NCBI RefSeq assembly: GCF_963676275.1
Contig: NZ_OY781091.1
Location: forward strand, 1,776,775-1,840,774
DNA length: 64,000 bases
Direction: 5' to 3'
DNA from: an uncultured Cohaesibacter sp.
GTDB taxonomy: Bacteria; Pseudomonadota; Alphaproteobacteria; Rhizobiales; Cohaesibacteraceae
In this document: positions 16,239-24,612 of the stretch, piece after piece
How the letters are laid out: the number at the start of each line of letters is the position of its first letter
How positions within the stretch are numbered: position 1 is the first letter of the stretch
The notes under the pieces: generated by a model
Seen by the model: the letters and a program-made list of their open reading frames with translations, nothing else
Told to the model about the DNA's origin: nothing
Database searches by the model: none
Translations under genes and position numbers: made by a program

Positions 16239-17834
16239 CTATTCGCACAGATCCACTTTGATATCCCAGTTCTTGATTTTCATCGTGCCATTCTGGGCAA
16301 GGTTCAACTGCATCTTGAAGACCCGATCCCACAGTTGCGGCTCGTGGCCAACCTTGCGGGCAATGCAGTCCTTCTCTGCCATGTCGAAATATTCGTTCAT
16401 GATATCCTTATAGTCAGGATGGACGCAGTTGTTGATGATGCAATGGGCACGGTCGCGCGGAGCCAGTCCGCGCAAGTCGGCAAGGCCCTGCTCGGTAACC
16501 ACCACATCGAGGTCATGCTCGGTATGGTCAATATGCTGGGCGTGCGGAACAACGCAGCTGATGCCGGTCGGGTCGGTCTTGGACGGGCGCACCGATGGCG
16601 TATGCATGATCTTCAGGAAGCCGGAGCGCAGGAAGTCACCCGAGCCGCCAATGCCGTTGACGATGCGCGTGCCGCTGATCAGCGTCGAGTTGGCGTGACC
16701 ATACATGTCAATCTCGATTGGCGTGTTCATGGCGATAACGCCAAGACGACGGGCAACCTCGGGGTTGTTGGAGATCGACAGCGGCCGCAGGATGATCTTG
16801 TCCTGATAGAATTCACGCCGTTCGATGAAGCGCGGCATGCCATTGTCCTGCGATAGCGACAGCGAGCAGGAAGAGGCATAGTCCAGACGTCCGGAGTCGA
16901 ACAGATCCAGCATGCCGTCCTGCAGCACTTCGGTATAGACGCTGAGGTTATAGAAGGGACCGTTGGCCAAACCGCCGACAACCGCATTGGCAATCGAACC
17001 CACACCGGATTGCAGCGGCAGCAGGTTCTCGGGCAGACGATGCTGCTTCACTTCATTCTGGAAGAAGTCGAGCAGATGGCTGGCAATTGCAACGGAGCCT
17101 TCGTCCGGATCAGCCAGCGCACGGCCCTTGTCGGTATATTCGGATTCGACGATGGCAACGATCTTGCTCGGGTCACATGGGATGCAAGGCATGCCGATGC
17201 GGCTGTTTGCCTTGGTGATGCCGATGATCTCACGGTGCGGCGGCGCATGCAGAACCATGATGTCATGCATGCCTTCGTAAGATGGCATCGCGGTGTTGAC
17301 TTCAAGAATGATCTTGTCGCAGGTCTGGATGATTTCCGGGATCACGCCAACGGATGCGGAAGGAACCAGGCAGCCATCCTCGGTCACTGCGGACACCTCG
17401 ATGATCGCGAGGTCGAGTTTGCCGGACTTGGAATCCTTGGTGTAGAAACCGTAGGCCAGATCCTGAGCGAACAGCGAGAGATGCTTGTCGCCCATGCGGA
17501 TGCGGCCTTCGTTGATGGCCTTGGCGATATTCTTGCCTGTCTGATAGGGCCAGCGACGGTCGATCATGTCATTGTCGGCCCAACGACCCTCGGTTTCCGC
17601 ACCAACGGAAGCGCCGATAAAGAGGTTGAATTTCAGTTTGCCCTGAAGATTGTTTTTCTCAACATGCTCAGCCAGCGCAATCGGAACAGCCTTTGGATAC
17701 CCTGCGGGTGTAAAACCGGACCAGCCCAGATTCATGCCATCCTTGAACATGTCGATGGTGTCTTCCACCTTCATGACTCTGTTCATGAGGAATGGACAGC
17801 GGACTCGGTCTTCCAGTGTTCCATACATACCCAT
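16239..17834 (-). CDS. Succinyl-CoA:acetate CoA-transferase (acetyl-CoA hydrolase/transferase family)
   Basis: A 531-residue cytoplasmic CoA-transferase of the AarC/Ach1 type. Glu302 in the VYTEVLQDGMLD motif matches the active-site Glu that forms the enzyme-CoA thioester. GSGVGSIANAVVGGLANG and NGIGGSGDFLRS are the family glycine loops, and the full length matches. Such enzymes exchange CoA between succinyl-CoA and acetate, letting the TCA cycle bypass succinyl-CoA synthetase, or reactivate acetate. The ATG at 17834 has AGGAG 9 bases upstream. The gene is monocistronic with its own terminator. It could work with the mutAB products at 38004-42032, which end in succinyl-CoA; that link is inference. 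Confidence 0.9.
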   Translation of the reverse strand: MGMYGTLEDRVRCPFLMNRVMKVEDTIDMFKDGMNLGWSGFTPAGYPKAVPIALAEHVEKNNLQGKLKFNLFIGASVGAETEGRWADNDMIDRRWPYQTGKNIAKAINEGRIRMGDKHLSLFAQDLAYGFYTKDSKSGKLDLAIIEVSAVTEDGCLVPSASVGVIPEIIQTCDKIILEVNTAMPSYEGMHDIMVLHAPPHREIIGITKANSRIGMPCIPCDPSKIVAIVESEYTDKGRALADPDEGSVAIASHLLDFFQNEVKQHRLPENLLPLQSGVGSIANAVVGGLANGPFYNLSVYTEVLQDGMLDLFDSGRLDYASSCSLSLSQDNGMPRFIERREFYQDKIILRPLSISNNPEVARRLGVIAMNTPIEIDMYGHANSTLISGTRIVNGIGGSGDFLRSGFLKIMHTPSVRPSKTDPTGISCVVPHAQHIDHTEHDLDVVVTEQGLADLRGLAPRDRAHCIINNCVHPDYKDIMNEYFDMAEKDCIARKVGHEPQLWDRVFKMQLNLAQNGTMKIKNWDIKVDLCE

Positions 17835-18526
17835 TCTTGTTTTCTCCTGTGAGGATCTGTTTTTAATGTTTCGGGTCAGCCCGTCCGACCGGCGGGAGGT
17901 CAGTCAGGGGGCGCATTTCAGAAAAACAACTCTTGATAAGATGCAACCGGAAAGCCGAAGGTCGCGCTCCGGAAAAGGAGGAGCCTGCATTTCTTCCAGA
18001 CACACCGAAGCGGTCCGCCAGACAGGCTGACGGGCGACGCGAAGCTGTGCTTACGAAGGAAGAAAGACGGGCCGGACTCTTTACCACGCCGGAGATGGTT
18101 GACCGCTTTATTGCCTGAGACAGGTTGTCATGCATTGTCTTGAGGGTATTCCCTGATTAAGAACCGCATATCTATTGGCTCTATTCATCCTAAAGTGTAA
18201 CACCGACAAAGGGTAGCGGGAATTCGGACCAAGGGTGAACTATTGACGAAAATTTGTAAATTTTCAGACAATAAATATGAGGAAAAACACCGATTTGTTT
18301 CCCAGTTTGTTCTGAGTCAATGATCTGGAGCAGAAGGGACCGGCAATGGGCGGAAAGTCAGGGATTCCGGCTTAATTTTTCATTCAGGATGTTCGCCCGC
18401 GTCCGTCTTTTCCTAACGCTGAATGACGACATCAAAGAGCGCGAATCGCATTTGACGAGTTCGCGCTCCGAGTGGGCTTGTCGCTATAAGAAAATGGTTG
18501 TGAGCCAGTGGCGCACCAGTTTTGCT
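17835..18526. other. Long intergenic region, no gene seen
   Basis: About 690 bases between the CoA-transferase start and the SLAC1-like gene's stop. Frames at 17933-18118 and 17863-18135 are Arg/Ala-rich shadows without family features. The part next to 17834 should hold the CoA-transferase promoter. I see no hairpin terminator for the SLAC1-like gene. Confidence 0.5.
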
Positions 18527-19564
18527 TTACTCTGGCTGGCAGACCTGTCCGGCCAGAATTGCCTTGGCCGTTCTGACAAGCAGCCCAACGATCACAAGCA
18601 GCAGAAGGCCATAGAGCGCAAAGCCGATGCCTTCATGCATGCCCGACTGGATCAGCTCTGAATAGAGCAGGGTGGAAATCGTCAAAGCCGCCAATGGGAA
18701 ACTATAGGCCCACCATGACATGGCAAAGGAAATGCGGGACAATTTGGGAACCTGAAGCAGGATGATCAGGAAAAAGAAAACCCCCGTATAGTAAAGAATG
18801 CGGGAGAAGGGGTCCACTGCACCGGTCATCGTGACAAAGGAAACAAAGCCGATGGCTGGTGGCGCAATGAGAATCATCAGGGTCGGCAGAAGGCGCTCCG
18901 GCAGTGGATTGTGGAAAACCAGCCGATTGAAAACGAGGGTCAGCAGCACGATCCAGAAGATGATTCCGATTGCAAAAAAGAACCATGAAATTTCGCCAAA
19001 ACCAAGGCGTGCACCCGCAATCGGAACGAGGATATTGCCAACCACCGGTATGAACCATGCGGGATTGAGATGCATCAATTCAAAATTGCGATGACCGATC
19101 CATGTCGACAAAACGGCCAATGTTCCGACCAGATGCAACAGGCTGCCGATAGCCCAGAAGCCAAGCGAAAGGGGTTGGGAAAAAGGTCCGATGGCAGTGC
19201 CCATCAAGATGAGGCCAATGGAAGCGGCGGGGAAGAAACACATCCGCACCGGATGATTCCACTCCCATGAGATGGCTTGCGGAAATTTGATCGCCTTGGT
19301 CAGATAGAGGCCGAGCAGAACCGCAAAGACTATCCCGGTAAAAATAAGTAAAATCAAACTGCTAACATGTGCCGTGCCGAGCGTTTTTTCCAGTCTCTCG
19401 GTCGCCAGAGTGAAGCCTGCCAGCCCCATGACCATGGCAAAAAAAGCATTGGGAAAATGCTCAAGCCTTGAGAGTTTATTTTCAGCGCCTGCGATAGTTT
19501 CATTATTTTGGAGCGCATGAGAGGAGGGCGATCCTGCCTCCGATAAATTGCTAGTCTGCGTCAT
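18527..19564 (-). CDS. SLAC1/TDT-family anion channel or tellurite-resistance-like transporter
   Basis: A 345-residue membrane protein with a polar 45-residue N-terminus and then ten regular helices, as in TehA and the plant SLAC1 anion channel. Family-typical features are the LEHFPNAFFAMVMGLAGF start of helix 1, the WEWNHPVRMCFFPAASIG helix 3 region, LNPAWFIPVVGNI, and SWWAYSFPLAALTI near helix 9. The gene is divergent from an Rrf2-type Fe-S regulator, which suggests control by NO, iron or redox state; that is inference. The ATG at 19564 follows GGGAG. The substrate (small anion, nitrite or sulfite type) is unknown. Confidence 0.82.
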   Translation of the reverse strand: MTQTSNLSEAGSPSSHALQNNETIAGAENKLSRLEHFPNAFFAMVMGLAGFTLATERLEKTLGTAHVSSLILLIFTGIVFAVLLGLYLTKAIKFPQAISWEWNHPVRMCFFPAASIGLILMGTAIGPFSQPLSLGFWAIGSLLHLVGTLAVLSTWIGHRNFELMHLNPAWFIPVVGNILVPIAGARLGFGEISWFFFAIGIIFWIVLLTLVFNRLVFHNPLPERLLPTLMILIAPPAIGFVSFVTMTGAVDPFSRILYYTGVFFFLIILLQVPKLSRISFAMSWWAYSFPLAALTISTLLYSELIQSGMHEGIGFALYGLLLLVIVGLLVRTAKAILAGQVCQPE

Positions 19565-19596
19565 TCTGTCTCTCCCTATAACGACCCAATTTTAAA

Positions 19597-19608
19597 CAAG
19601 TATACTTG
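19597..19608. promoter_or_regulatory. Perfect 12-bp palindrome upstream of the SLAC1-like gene
   Basis: CAAGTATACTTG lies 33 bases before the SLAC1-like start codon, a position suiting an operator over its promoter. It shares GTATA/TATAC halves with the inverted repeat upstream of the regulator gene at 19856-19869. Confidence 0.45.
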
Positions 19609-19740
19609 ATGCTTGTTATTTTGAGTGTTACAACATAACCAACATTTGATCTCCGAGAAACCACAAAATTCATTTATTTCGAAATTAAGAACATTTGGGT
19701 TTGGGTTCTTCTATTCATCGCTTTCCGACAAGGAGAGTCG

Positions 19741-19863
19741 ATGGCACTGCTGCCTGTATCGATCACCCCGGTCTCTAATCGATATGGGCAGCAGTGCATT
19801 TTTTATGTTCGATTGAATATGAATCTGTCATTGTTGGCTATGCGACCCAAGATGCTATACTAA
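19741..19863 (+). CDS. Possible 40-residue ORF overlapping a terminator hairpin
   Basis: A frame starting MALLPVSITPV and ending at TAA 19863. AAGGAG sits at ideal distance (5 bases) before the ATG at 19741. The 5' arm of a strong terminator hairpin begins 3 bases into the frame, so ribosomes starting here would prevent the hairpin from forming. No family recognised. It could be a regulatory leader peptide or a chance frame inside a small RNA. Confidence 0.35.
   Translation: MALLPVSITPVSNRYGQQCIFYVRLNMNLSLLAMRPKMLY
19744..19804 (+). terminator. Orphan rho-independent terminator/attenuator upstream of the Rrf2 gene
   Basis: GCACTGCTGCC (19744-19754) pairs with GGCAGCAGTGC (19787-19797), with an inner ATCGAT pairing, and is followed by ATTTTTTA. 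No protein gene on this strand precedes it closely: the SLAC1-like gene runs the other way. It therefore ends an unannotated rightward transcript starting somewhere in 19610-19740, or acts as an attenuator. Confidence 0.7.
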
Positions 19864-19869
19864 GGTATA
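19834..19869 (+). promoter_or_regulatory. Putative promoter and overlapping operator of the Rrf2 gene
   Basis: A -35-like TTGGCT (19834-19839) and an extended -10 TGCTATACT (-10 at 19856-19861) are spaced 16 bases. The -10 is part of an inverted repeat TATAC-TAAG-GTATA (19856-19869), so a repressor bound there would block the promoter. That suggests autoregulation by the Rrf2 protein. Confidence 0.45.
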
Positions 19870-19948
19870 AATTCTCGGGCGATACCGACAATTGTGATTC
19901 GAGATCGTAACAGCGGCTTTGTTTTCAGGGACAAGCTTCGGAGGTTTC

Positions 19949-20428
19949 ATGCGTCTTACTCAGCATTCCAACTATGCGATGCGCCTGCTTATGTATTGTG
20001 CTCTTAAGCCTGACCAGACTGTTCGCTTGGCTGAGATCGCAGAATCCTACGATATTTCCGGACATCATCTCAACAAGATCGCACAGCGTCTGGTGCATGT
20101 CGGTGCCATTCAGGCCATCCGTGGGCGCAATGGCGGCATACGGCTTGCCAAAGACCCCAGAGACCTGAATGTGGGCGAGATCATTCGACAGACCGAAGAG
20201 AATATGATCATTGTCGAGTGCTTCTCCGAACAAACCAACACCTGCCCGCTTATTTCGCACTGCAAGTTCCGCATCTTGTTGCAAGATGCGCTGGAAGCCT
20301 TCCTCAAGGTTCTGGATGCCTACACGCTGGAGGATATGGTTGCCCACCCCGATTGCCTGAGGCCGCTGCTTGGCATGAATGAACAGATAAGCACACTCAG
20401 CGAGATACATCGGCCAAACTGTGCCTGA
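19949..20428 (+). CDS. Rrf2-family Fe-S transcriptional regulator, NsrR-like
   Basis: A 159-residue winged-helix regulator. The HTH covers about residues 24-66 (SGHHLNKIAQRL, then RGRNGGIRL). Three cysteines, Cys91, Cys99 and Cys105, are spaced as cluster ligands of Rrf2 sensors. The LDAYTLEDMV ending of the dimer helix and the HL-K recognition helix look more like NO-sensing NsrR than iron-sensing RirA, but the Cys spacing fits both. GGAGG lies 6 bases before the ATG at 19949; an upstream in-frame start at 19919 is less likely. It is divergent from the SLAC1-like gene and probably controls it and itself. A tenth-residue NYAMR start is typical of the family. Confidence 0.85.
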   Translation: MRLTQHSNYAMRLLMYCALKPDQTVRLAEIAESYDISGHHLNKIAQRLVHVGAIQAIRGRNGGIRLAKDPRDLNVGEIIRQTEENMIIVECFSEQTNTCPLISHCKFRILLQDALEAFLKVLDAYTLEDMVAHPDCLRPLLGMNEQISTLSEIHRPNCA

Positions 20429-20463
20429 TTGACCTCGGCGATCATCGCTGTCTTGAAGAGGGG

Positions 20464-20490
20464 GGCTTCACCGTTTGGGTGGGGCCTTTT
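20464..20490 (+). terminator. Probable terminator of the Rrf2 gene
   Basis: GGCTTCACC and GGTGGGGCC form a 9-base stem with two G-T pairs, followed by TTTTCC, 35 bases after the stop codon. The remaining 20491-20930 holds no supported gene. Confidence 0.5.
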
Positions 20491-20930
20491 CCATATCAGT
20501 GCCTCTCTGGCCCCGCCTTTTCGGCGCAGAAATACCGGAGCCGGGAAATGGACCCTTGTGCCAGGCCGCATGCCGGTTCAAAAGACATTTCATAACAAGC
20601 GGGATTGTTGCGGCGCCGATGCAATGGAGCGGTGATTGAGCGTCCTATTCGTTCGATGTCATCACGACAAGTTTTGGGGAAGGTCGCACGAATATGCTAG
20701 TATACCGTGTTTGTCCTGTGATAGTTATTTGATACATTTCGGTACAAATATGTAATGCTAATTGCGAAGATGACCTCATGGAAGAGGGCGACTAAAGTCT
20801 GCACGAATTTTCGCGCGCTCTGACTTAGGATCAGATTCATATGGCCGATTTGCCATAAGATCGTTTAGACCCGAGTGTTGCTGTTGTTTCAGCTGACTTG
20901 TTTTGTGTGAAGGGGTGGACAGGGACAATC

Positions 20931-22229
20931 ATGCGTATTCTGGTTCTCGGTGGTTTTGGCCTGATCGGATCGGAAATATGCCGAACCTTGCTTCGTGCCG
21001 AGCATGAGGTTGTCAGCCTGTCTCGTACGCCAAGGGAAGCGGCCCGTCTGCTGCCACAAGTGGAATGGCATACCGGCGATATGCGTCGCATGCTCGATTC
21101 CTCCGAATGGGTGCATTTGCTCGATGATGTAGACGCTGTTGTCAATGCCGCGAGCGCCTTGCAGGATGGTCTGATGGCGGATCTGGAAGCGGTGCATCAT
21201 CTCTCCGTCAAGGCCTGCCTTGATGCCTGCGTGCAGCGGGGAATCCTGCGTTTTGTCCAGATCTCATCAACCGGAGCAGAACCGAACGCCCCCACCGCCT
21301 TCATGCGCACAAAGGCCATTGGCGATGACGTGGTGATGGATTCCTCCATCGAATGGGTTGTGCTTCGGCCCGGCCTCGTTCTGGCCCCTTCGGCCTATAG
21401 CGGCACCGCGTTGCTGCGCATGCTGGCCGGCTTCCCCTATATCCAGCCATTGATGATGGCGGACAGGCGCATCCAGACCATTCATATTGATGAATTGACA
21501 GAAGCCGCTCTGATGGCAGTCGAGGGCCGTATCCCCGCGCAGGCCGACATTGATCTGGTCGAAGCCGAGAGCCACACTTTCGAGGAACTGGTCGAGGGCA
21601 TGCGCAACTGGCTGGGCTTTTCTCCTGCCGTCAAAAGCTTCCGCTTTTCAGGGAGCATGGCCGCGTTGATCACCAGTCTGGCCAATGGTCTTGGACGGCT
21701 TGGCTGGCGTTCTCCGATGCGCACGACGGCCATTCAGGTGCTTGAGGGGCATGTCAATGGTGATCCGTCCCTTTGGCATTCCATTTCGGGCCGCTACTGC
21801 CGATCCTATGAAGAAACGCTGGCCATGATGCCTAGCACGACACAGGAACGCTGGTTCTCCAAGCTGGCGCTTCTGCTGCCGGTTCTGGTCACGACATTGT
21901 CGCTCTTCTGGATTCTTACCGGCGTGCTGACATTGTTTGACATGCCGCTGGCTTCCAAAAATCTGGCCGGATCTGGGGCGACCCTGCTTCAGATGCAGTT
22001 TCTGCTCGCCAGTGCAGCCTTCATCGACATCGCTTTGGGGATTGCAATCCTGATCCGCAGGCTGGCCTATCAGATCTGTCTGGCCATGGTGGTCATGACC
22101 GTGATCTATCTGGTTTCTGCAAGCATTCTGGTGCCTGCGCTCTGGATGGATCCGGCCGGAGCCTTGCTCAAGGCAATTCCGGCGATGATGCTTGCTTTGG
22201 TGACGAGAGCCCTGCTGGGCAGTCGCTAA
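20931..22229 (+). CDS. Atypical SDR NAD(P)-binding protein fused to a DoxX-like membrane domain
   Basis: A 432-residue two-domain protein. Residues 1-290 form an extended/atypical short-chain-dehydrogenase Rossmann domain (ILVLGGFGLIGSEICRTLL at the start, AVVNAAS, FVQISSTGAE, VLRPGLVLAP). The usual YxxxK is not evident (FMRTKAIGDD has Lys but no Tyr), so catalytic activity is doubtful. Residues about 305-432 contain four hydrophobic helices of the DoxX-like type (LLPVLVTTLSLFWILTGVLTLF). The fusion would place an NAD(P)-binding domain at the inner membrane. The start at 20931 has AGGGA 6 bases upstream. The gene is convergent with the P1 peptidase, 63 bases away. Biological role unknown. Confidence 0.82.
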   Translation: MRILVLGGFGLIGSEICRTLLRAEHEVVSLSRTPREAARLLPQVEWHTGDMRRMLDSSEWVHLLDDVDAVVNAASALQDGLMADLEAVHHLSVKACLDACVQRGILRFVQISSTGAEPNAPTAFMRTKAIGDDVVMDSSIEWVVLRPGLVLAPSAYSGTALLRMLAGFPYIQPLMMADRRIQTIHIDELTEAALMAVEGRIPAQADIDLVEAESHTFEELVEGMRNWLGFSPAVKSFRFSGSMAALITSLANGLGRLGWRSPMRTTAIQVLEGHVNGDPSLWHSISGRYCRSYEETLAMMPSTTQERWFSKLALLLPVLVTTLSLFWILTGVLTLFDMPLASKNLAGSGATLLQMQFLLASAAFIDIALGIAILIRRLAYQICLAMVVMTVIYLVSASILVPALWMDPAGALLKAIPAMMLALVTRALLGSR

Positions 22230-22292
22230 AGCGCCTTCTTGCCAGATCCTTTATTCCGTAAATTGACCGTCGATGCCCGGAGGCTGGGGCCA

Positions 22293-23339
22293 CTATGACA
22301 ATCCCGGCCACCAGTCGGAAAGGCTGACGCGCGTGCGGCCATGCTTGCCGCTTGTGGTTTCGGCTGCAAAAAGCGCGTTCAGAATGGATTCTTCCACCGC
22401 TTCAATGGTCGCAGCAAACAAGCTGTCCAGATGGTCTTCATGCAGCATTTGCCTTTGCAGGATTGCGTCCGAACCCGCATCATGAGGCAGGCGGCCAGAG
22501 GTTGAAAAGCCCAGCACAACATCGCCACTGCCCGAGCCGAATTGCGTACCCGTGCGCGCCAGACCCGCAGTCGCCCGTTTGCAAATGCGCTCCAGCTGAC
22601 GGGCGGTGAGGGGGGCATCGGTCGCCAGAATGATGATGATCGATCCCAGCTCCGAAGTCTGGTCAGCCTCCTGCAAAGCAGCAATTTCAGCGCCCACCTT
22701 GCGTCCCGCGATCAGCAGGTCCGGCAATCGCCCCATATTGCAAAGAGTTGCGGCACCGAGGGTGAAACAATGTTGCTTGATCTGGACTTGGCGCGAAGAC
22801 GAACCTATGCCGCCTTTCAGGCCATAGCAGCTCATGCCGGTTCCCGCGCCCTTTGCGCCTTGTGCCAATTGCGCATCATGCTGGCCCAGAGCATCCAGAA
22901 TATCCGCTTCGCTCACATGCAGACCACGAATGTCGTTGAGATAGGCCCCGTCATTGCATTCCATGACGACCGGATTGACGGTCCCCGTTGTTTCGCCAAT
23001 GGCTTCATGTCCGGCGAGCATGTGTCTGACCAGAGCCGTAGAGGCTGTTCCGACCGAAAGGGTATTGGTCAGCACGATAGGGGTTTCCAACTGGCCAAGT
23101 TCCTTGAGCTGCATCAGGCCAACACTTTTGCCAAAGCCGTTGATGACATGGCAGGCCGCGACGCACTTATTCTCGAAGACCGAATCCGGCGTGGGGTGAA
23201 TGACGCTCACCCCGGTCTGCACCTCGCCCTCCGACAATGTGACCTGACCAAAGGAAAGGCCCTCTATATCGGCGATGCTGTTTGTTGCTCCTGTCGGCAA
23301 TTTGCCGATCTTGATGCCGAAATCTCTTGCAGAATTCAT
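22293..23339 (-). CDS. P1-family (DmpA/BapA-type) aminopeptidase
   Basis: A 348-residue Ntn-hydrolase-like peptidase that processes itself. The predicted nucleophile is Ser233 in GSIIIILATDAPL, where DmpA and beta-peptidyl aminopeptidases cleave between Gly and Ser to give two subunits. Also present are TNTLSVGTAS, NPVVMECNDGAYLNDIRG and the GAGTGMSCYGLKGGIGSSSR loop. Family members release N-terminal L-amino acids, D-Ala amides or beta-amino acids from peptides. The gene diverges from an asparaginase gene across a 199-base space, which suggests joint control in amino-acid scavenging; that is inference. No signal peptide, so probably cytoplasmic. Confidence 0.85.
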   Translation of the reverse strand: MNSARDFGIKIGKLPTGATNSIADIEGLSFGQVTLSEGEVQTGVSVIHPTPDSVFENKCVAACHVINGFGKSVGLMQLKELGQLETPIVLTNTLSVGTASTALVRHMLAGHEAIGETTGTVNPVVMECNDGAYLNDIRGLHVSEADILDALGQHDAQLAQGAKGAGTGMSCYGLKGGIGSSSRQVQIKQHCFTLGAATLCNMGRLPDLLIAGRKVGAEIAALQEADQTSELGSIIIILATDAPLTARQLERICKRATAGLARTGTQFGSGSGDVVLGFSTSGRLPHDAGSDAILQRQMLHEDHLDSLFAATIEAVEESILNALFAAETTSGKHGRTRVSLSDWWPGLS

Positions 23340-23538
23340 GGTCAGCCACTTTTGTTATGGGTTCTGTTCTTAAGCGGAGCCTAGACAAATGCCTCCGCCA
23401 TCTCAAGCCATTCTGACAATTCGCAGCACAAACTAGGCACTTGTGCTCTTTTGCGTCCAAGGCTAGGTTCTGGCAAAAATGGGGCCGCCCGCAAGGCCGC
23501 CTCAAGGATCGCGAAATGCAATTTGGATTGAGGCGCTG

Positions 23539-24576
23539 ATGAGTGTTCTGGTTGAAGTTACGCGTGGTGTTCGTGTCGAAAGCTGGCATATGGGAGCGAT
23601 CGCCGTTGTCGATGCGAGCGGCAATCTTGTTTCCTCGATTGGCGATATCGAGAGCCCGGTTTTTCCCAGATCGGCAATCAAGGGCCTGCAGGCCCTGCCT
23701 CTGATCGAGTCGGGCGCGGCAGATCATTTTCATCTGCCTGCGGAAGCCCTGTCCATTGCCTGCGCCTCTCATAATGGCGAAGAGATCCATGTCGAGACGG
23801 TCAAGGCCATGTTGCAGGCCTGCGGTTTGGCCGAGCATGATCTTGAATGCGGCGCCCATAGCCCGCGCCATGAAAAGGATCAGGCCATTCTGCATCTGCG
23901 CGGCGCGACACCAACGGCTGCCAACAACAATTGCTCGGGCAAGCATGCCGGTTTTCTCTGTTTCGCGCAGGAGGCCGGTTTTGATCATCGCGGCTATATC
24001 AAGCCGGAGCATCCGGTGCAGAGAGAGGTGCGTTCGGTGCTGGAGCAGACAACCGGCTTTGCGATCTCCGGTGAGGCCGGGATGGATCTTTGCGGTGTGG
24101 ACGGCTGTTCCATTCCAACCTATGCCATTCCGCTCAAGAATCTGGCCCATGCCTTTGCCCGGTTCGGAACCGGCAAGGATCTGGCTCCAGAACGAGCCAA
24201 AGCCGCGCAAAGACTGAGGCAGGCCGTTGCCAAAGCGCCCTATATGGTCGCAGGGCATGATCGTTTTTGCACCTCGGTGATGGAGATTTTCGGCGAGCGT
24301 GCCTTTGTCAAAACGGGGGCGGAGGGCGTCTTCTGTGCCAGCTTGCCCGATCAGGGGCTGGGCGTGGCGCTCAAATGCTGGGACGGGGCAAACCGCGCTG
24401 CCGAAATCATGATGGCAGCGGTTATCGATGCCTTTTTGCCAATGAGTGAAGGGGAGGCTGTTGCCATGCAGGATTGGCGCGAAAACAGGCTGGTCAACTG
24501 GAACGGCATGCATGTTGGCACAGTCAAGCTGGTCGACGGAGCCCTTTCCCATCTCATGCAGAAACGGAAGGCCTGA
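23539..24576 (+). CDS. L-asparaginase of the Rhizobium etli (class 3) type
   Basis: A 345-residue enzyme hydrolysing asparagine to aspartate and ammonia. It belongs to the family of inducible R. etli asparaginase, unrelated to E. coli AnsA/B. Family residues are visible: Ser45-x-x-Lys48 in FPRSAIKG, Ser77 in ACASHNGE, Cys132 and Lys135 in NNNCSGKHAG (zinc-site residues), Cys190 in VDGCSIP and Lys258 in AFVKTGAEG. The start at 23539 has GAGG 5 bases upstream; an in-frame ATG at 23479 would add 20 poor residues. Divergent from the P1 peptidase. Confidence 0.88.
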   Translation: MSVLVEVTRGVRVESWHMGAIAVVDASGNLVSSIGDIESPVFPRSAIKGLQALPLIESGAADHFHLPAEALSIACASHNGEEIHVETVKAMLQACGLAEHDLECGAHSPRHEKDQAILHLRGATPTAANNNCSGKHAGFLCFAQEAGFDHRGYIKPEHPVQREVRSVLEQTTGFAISGEAGMDLCGVDGCSIPTYAIPLKNLAHAFARFGTGKDLAPERAKAAQRLRQAVAKAPYMVAGHDRFCTSVMEIFGERAFVKTGAEGVFCASLPDQGLGVALKCWDGANRAAEIMMAAVIDAFLPMSEGEAVAMQDWRENRLVNWNGMHVGTVKLVDGALSHLMQKRKA

Positions 24577-24612
24577 TTCCGAGCGACCGGGCTCTTGCCA
24601 GTGTTTTGAGCG

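Noticed and set aside
17863-18135. Open frames in the 17.9-18.1 kb gap on both strands
   Set aside because: Arg/Ser/Ala-rich with no ribosome-binding site; overlapping frames on opposite strands indicate GC-driven chance.
23167-24552. 461-codon open frame opposite the asparaginase gene
   Set aside because: Shadow frame; the asparaginase has all family residues.
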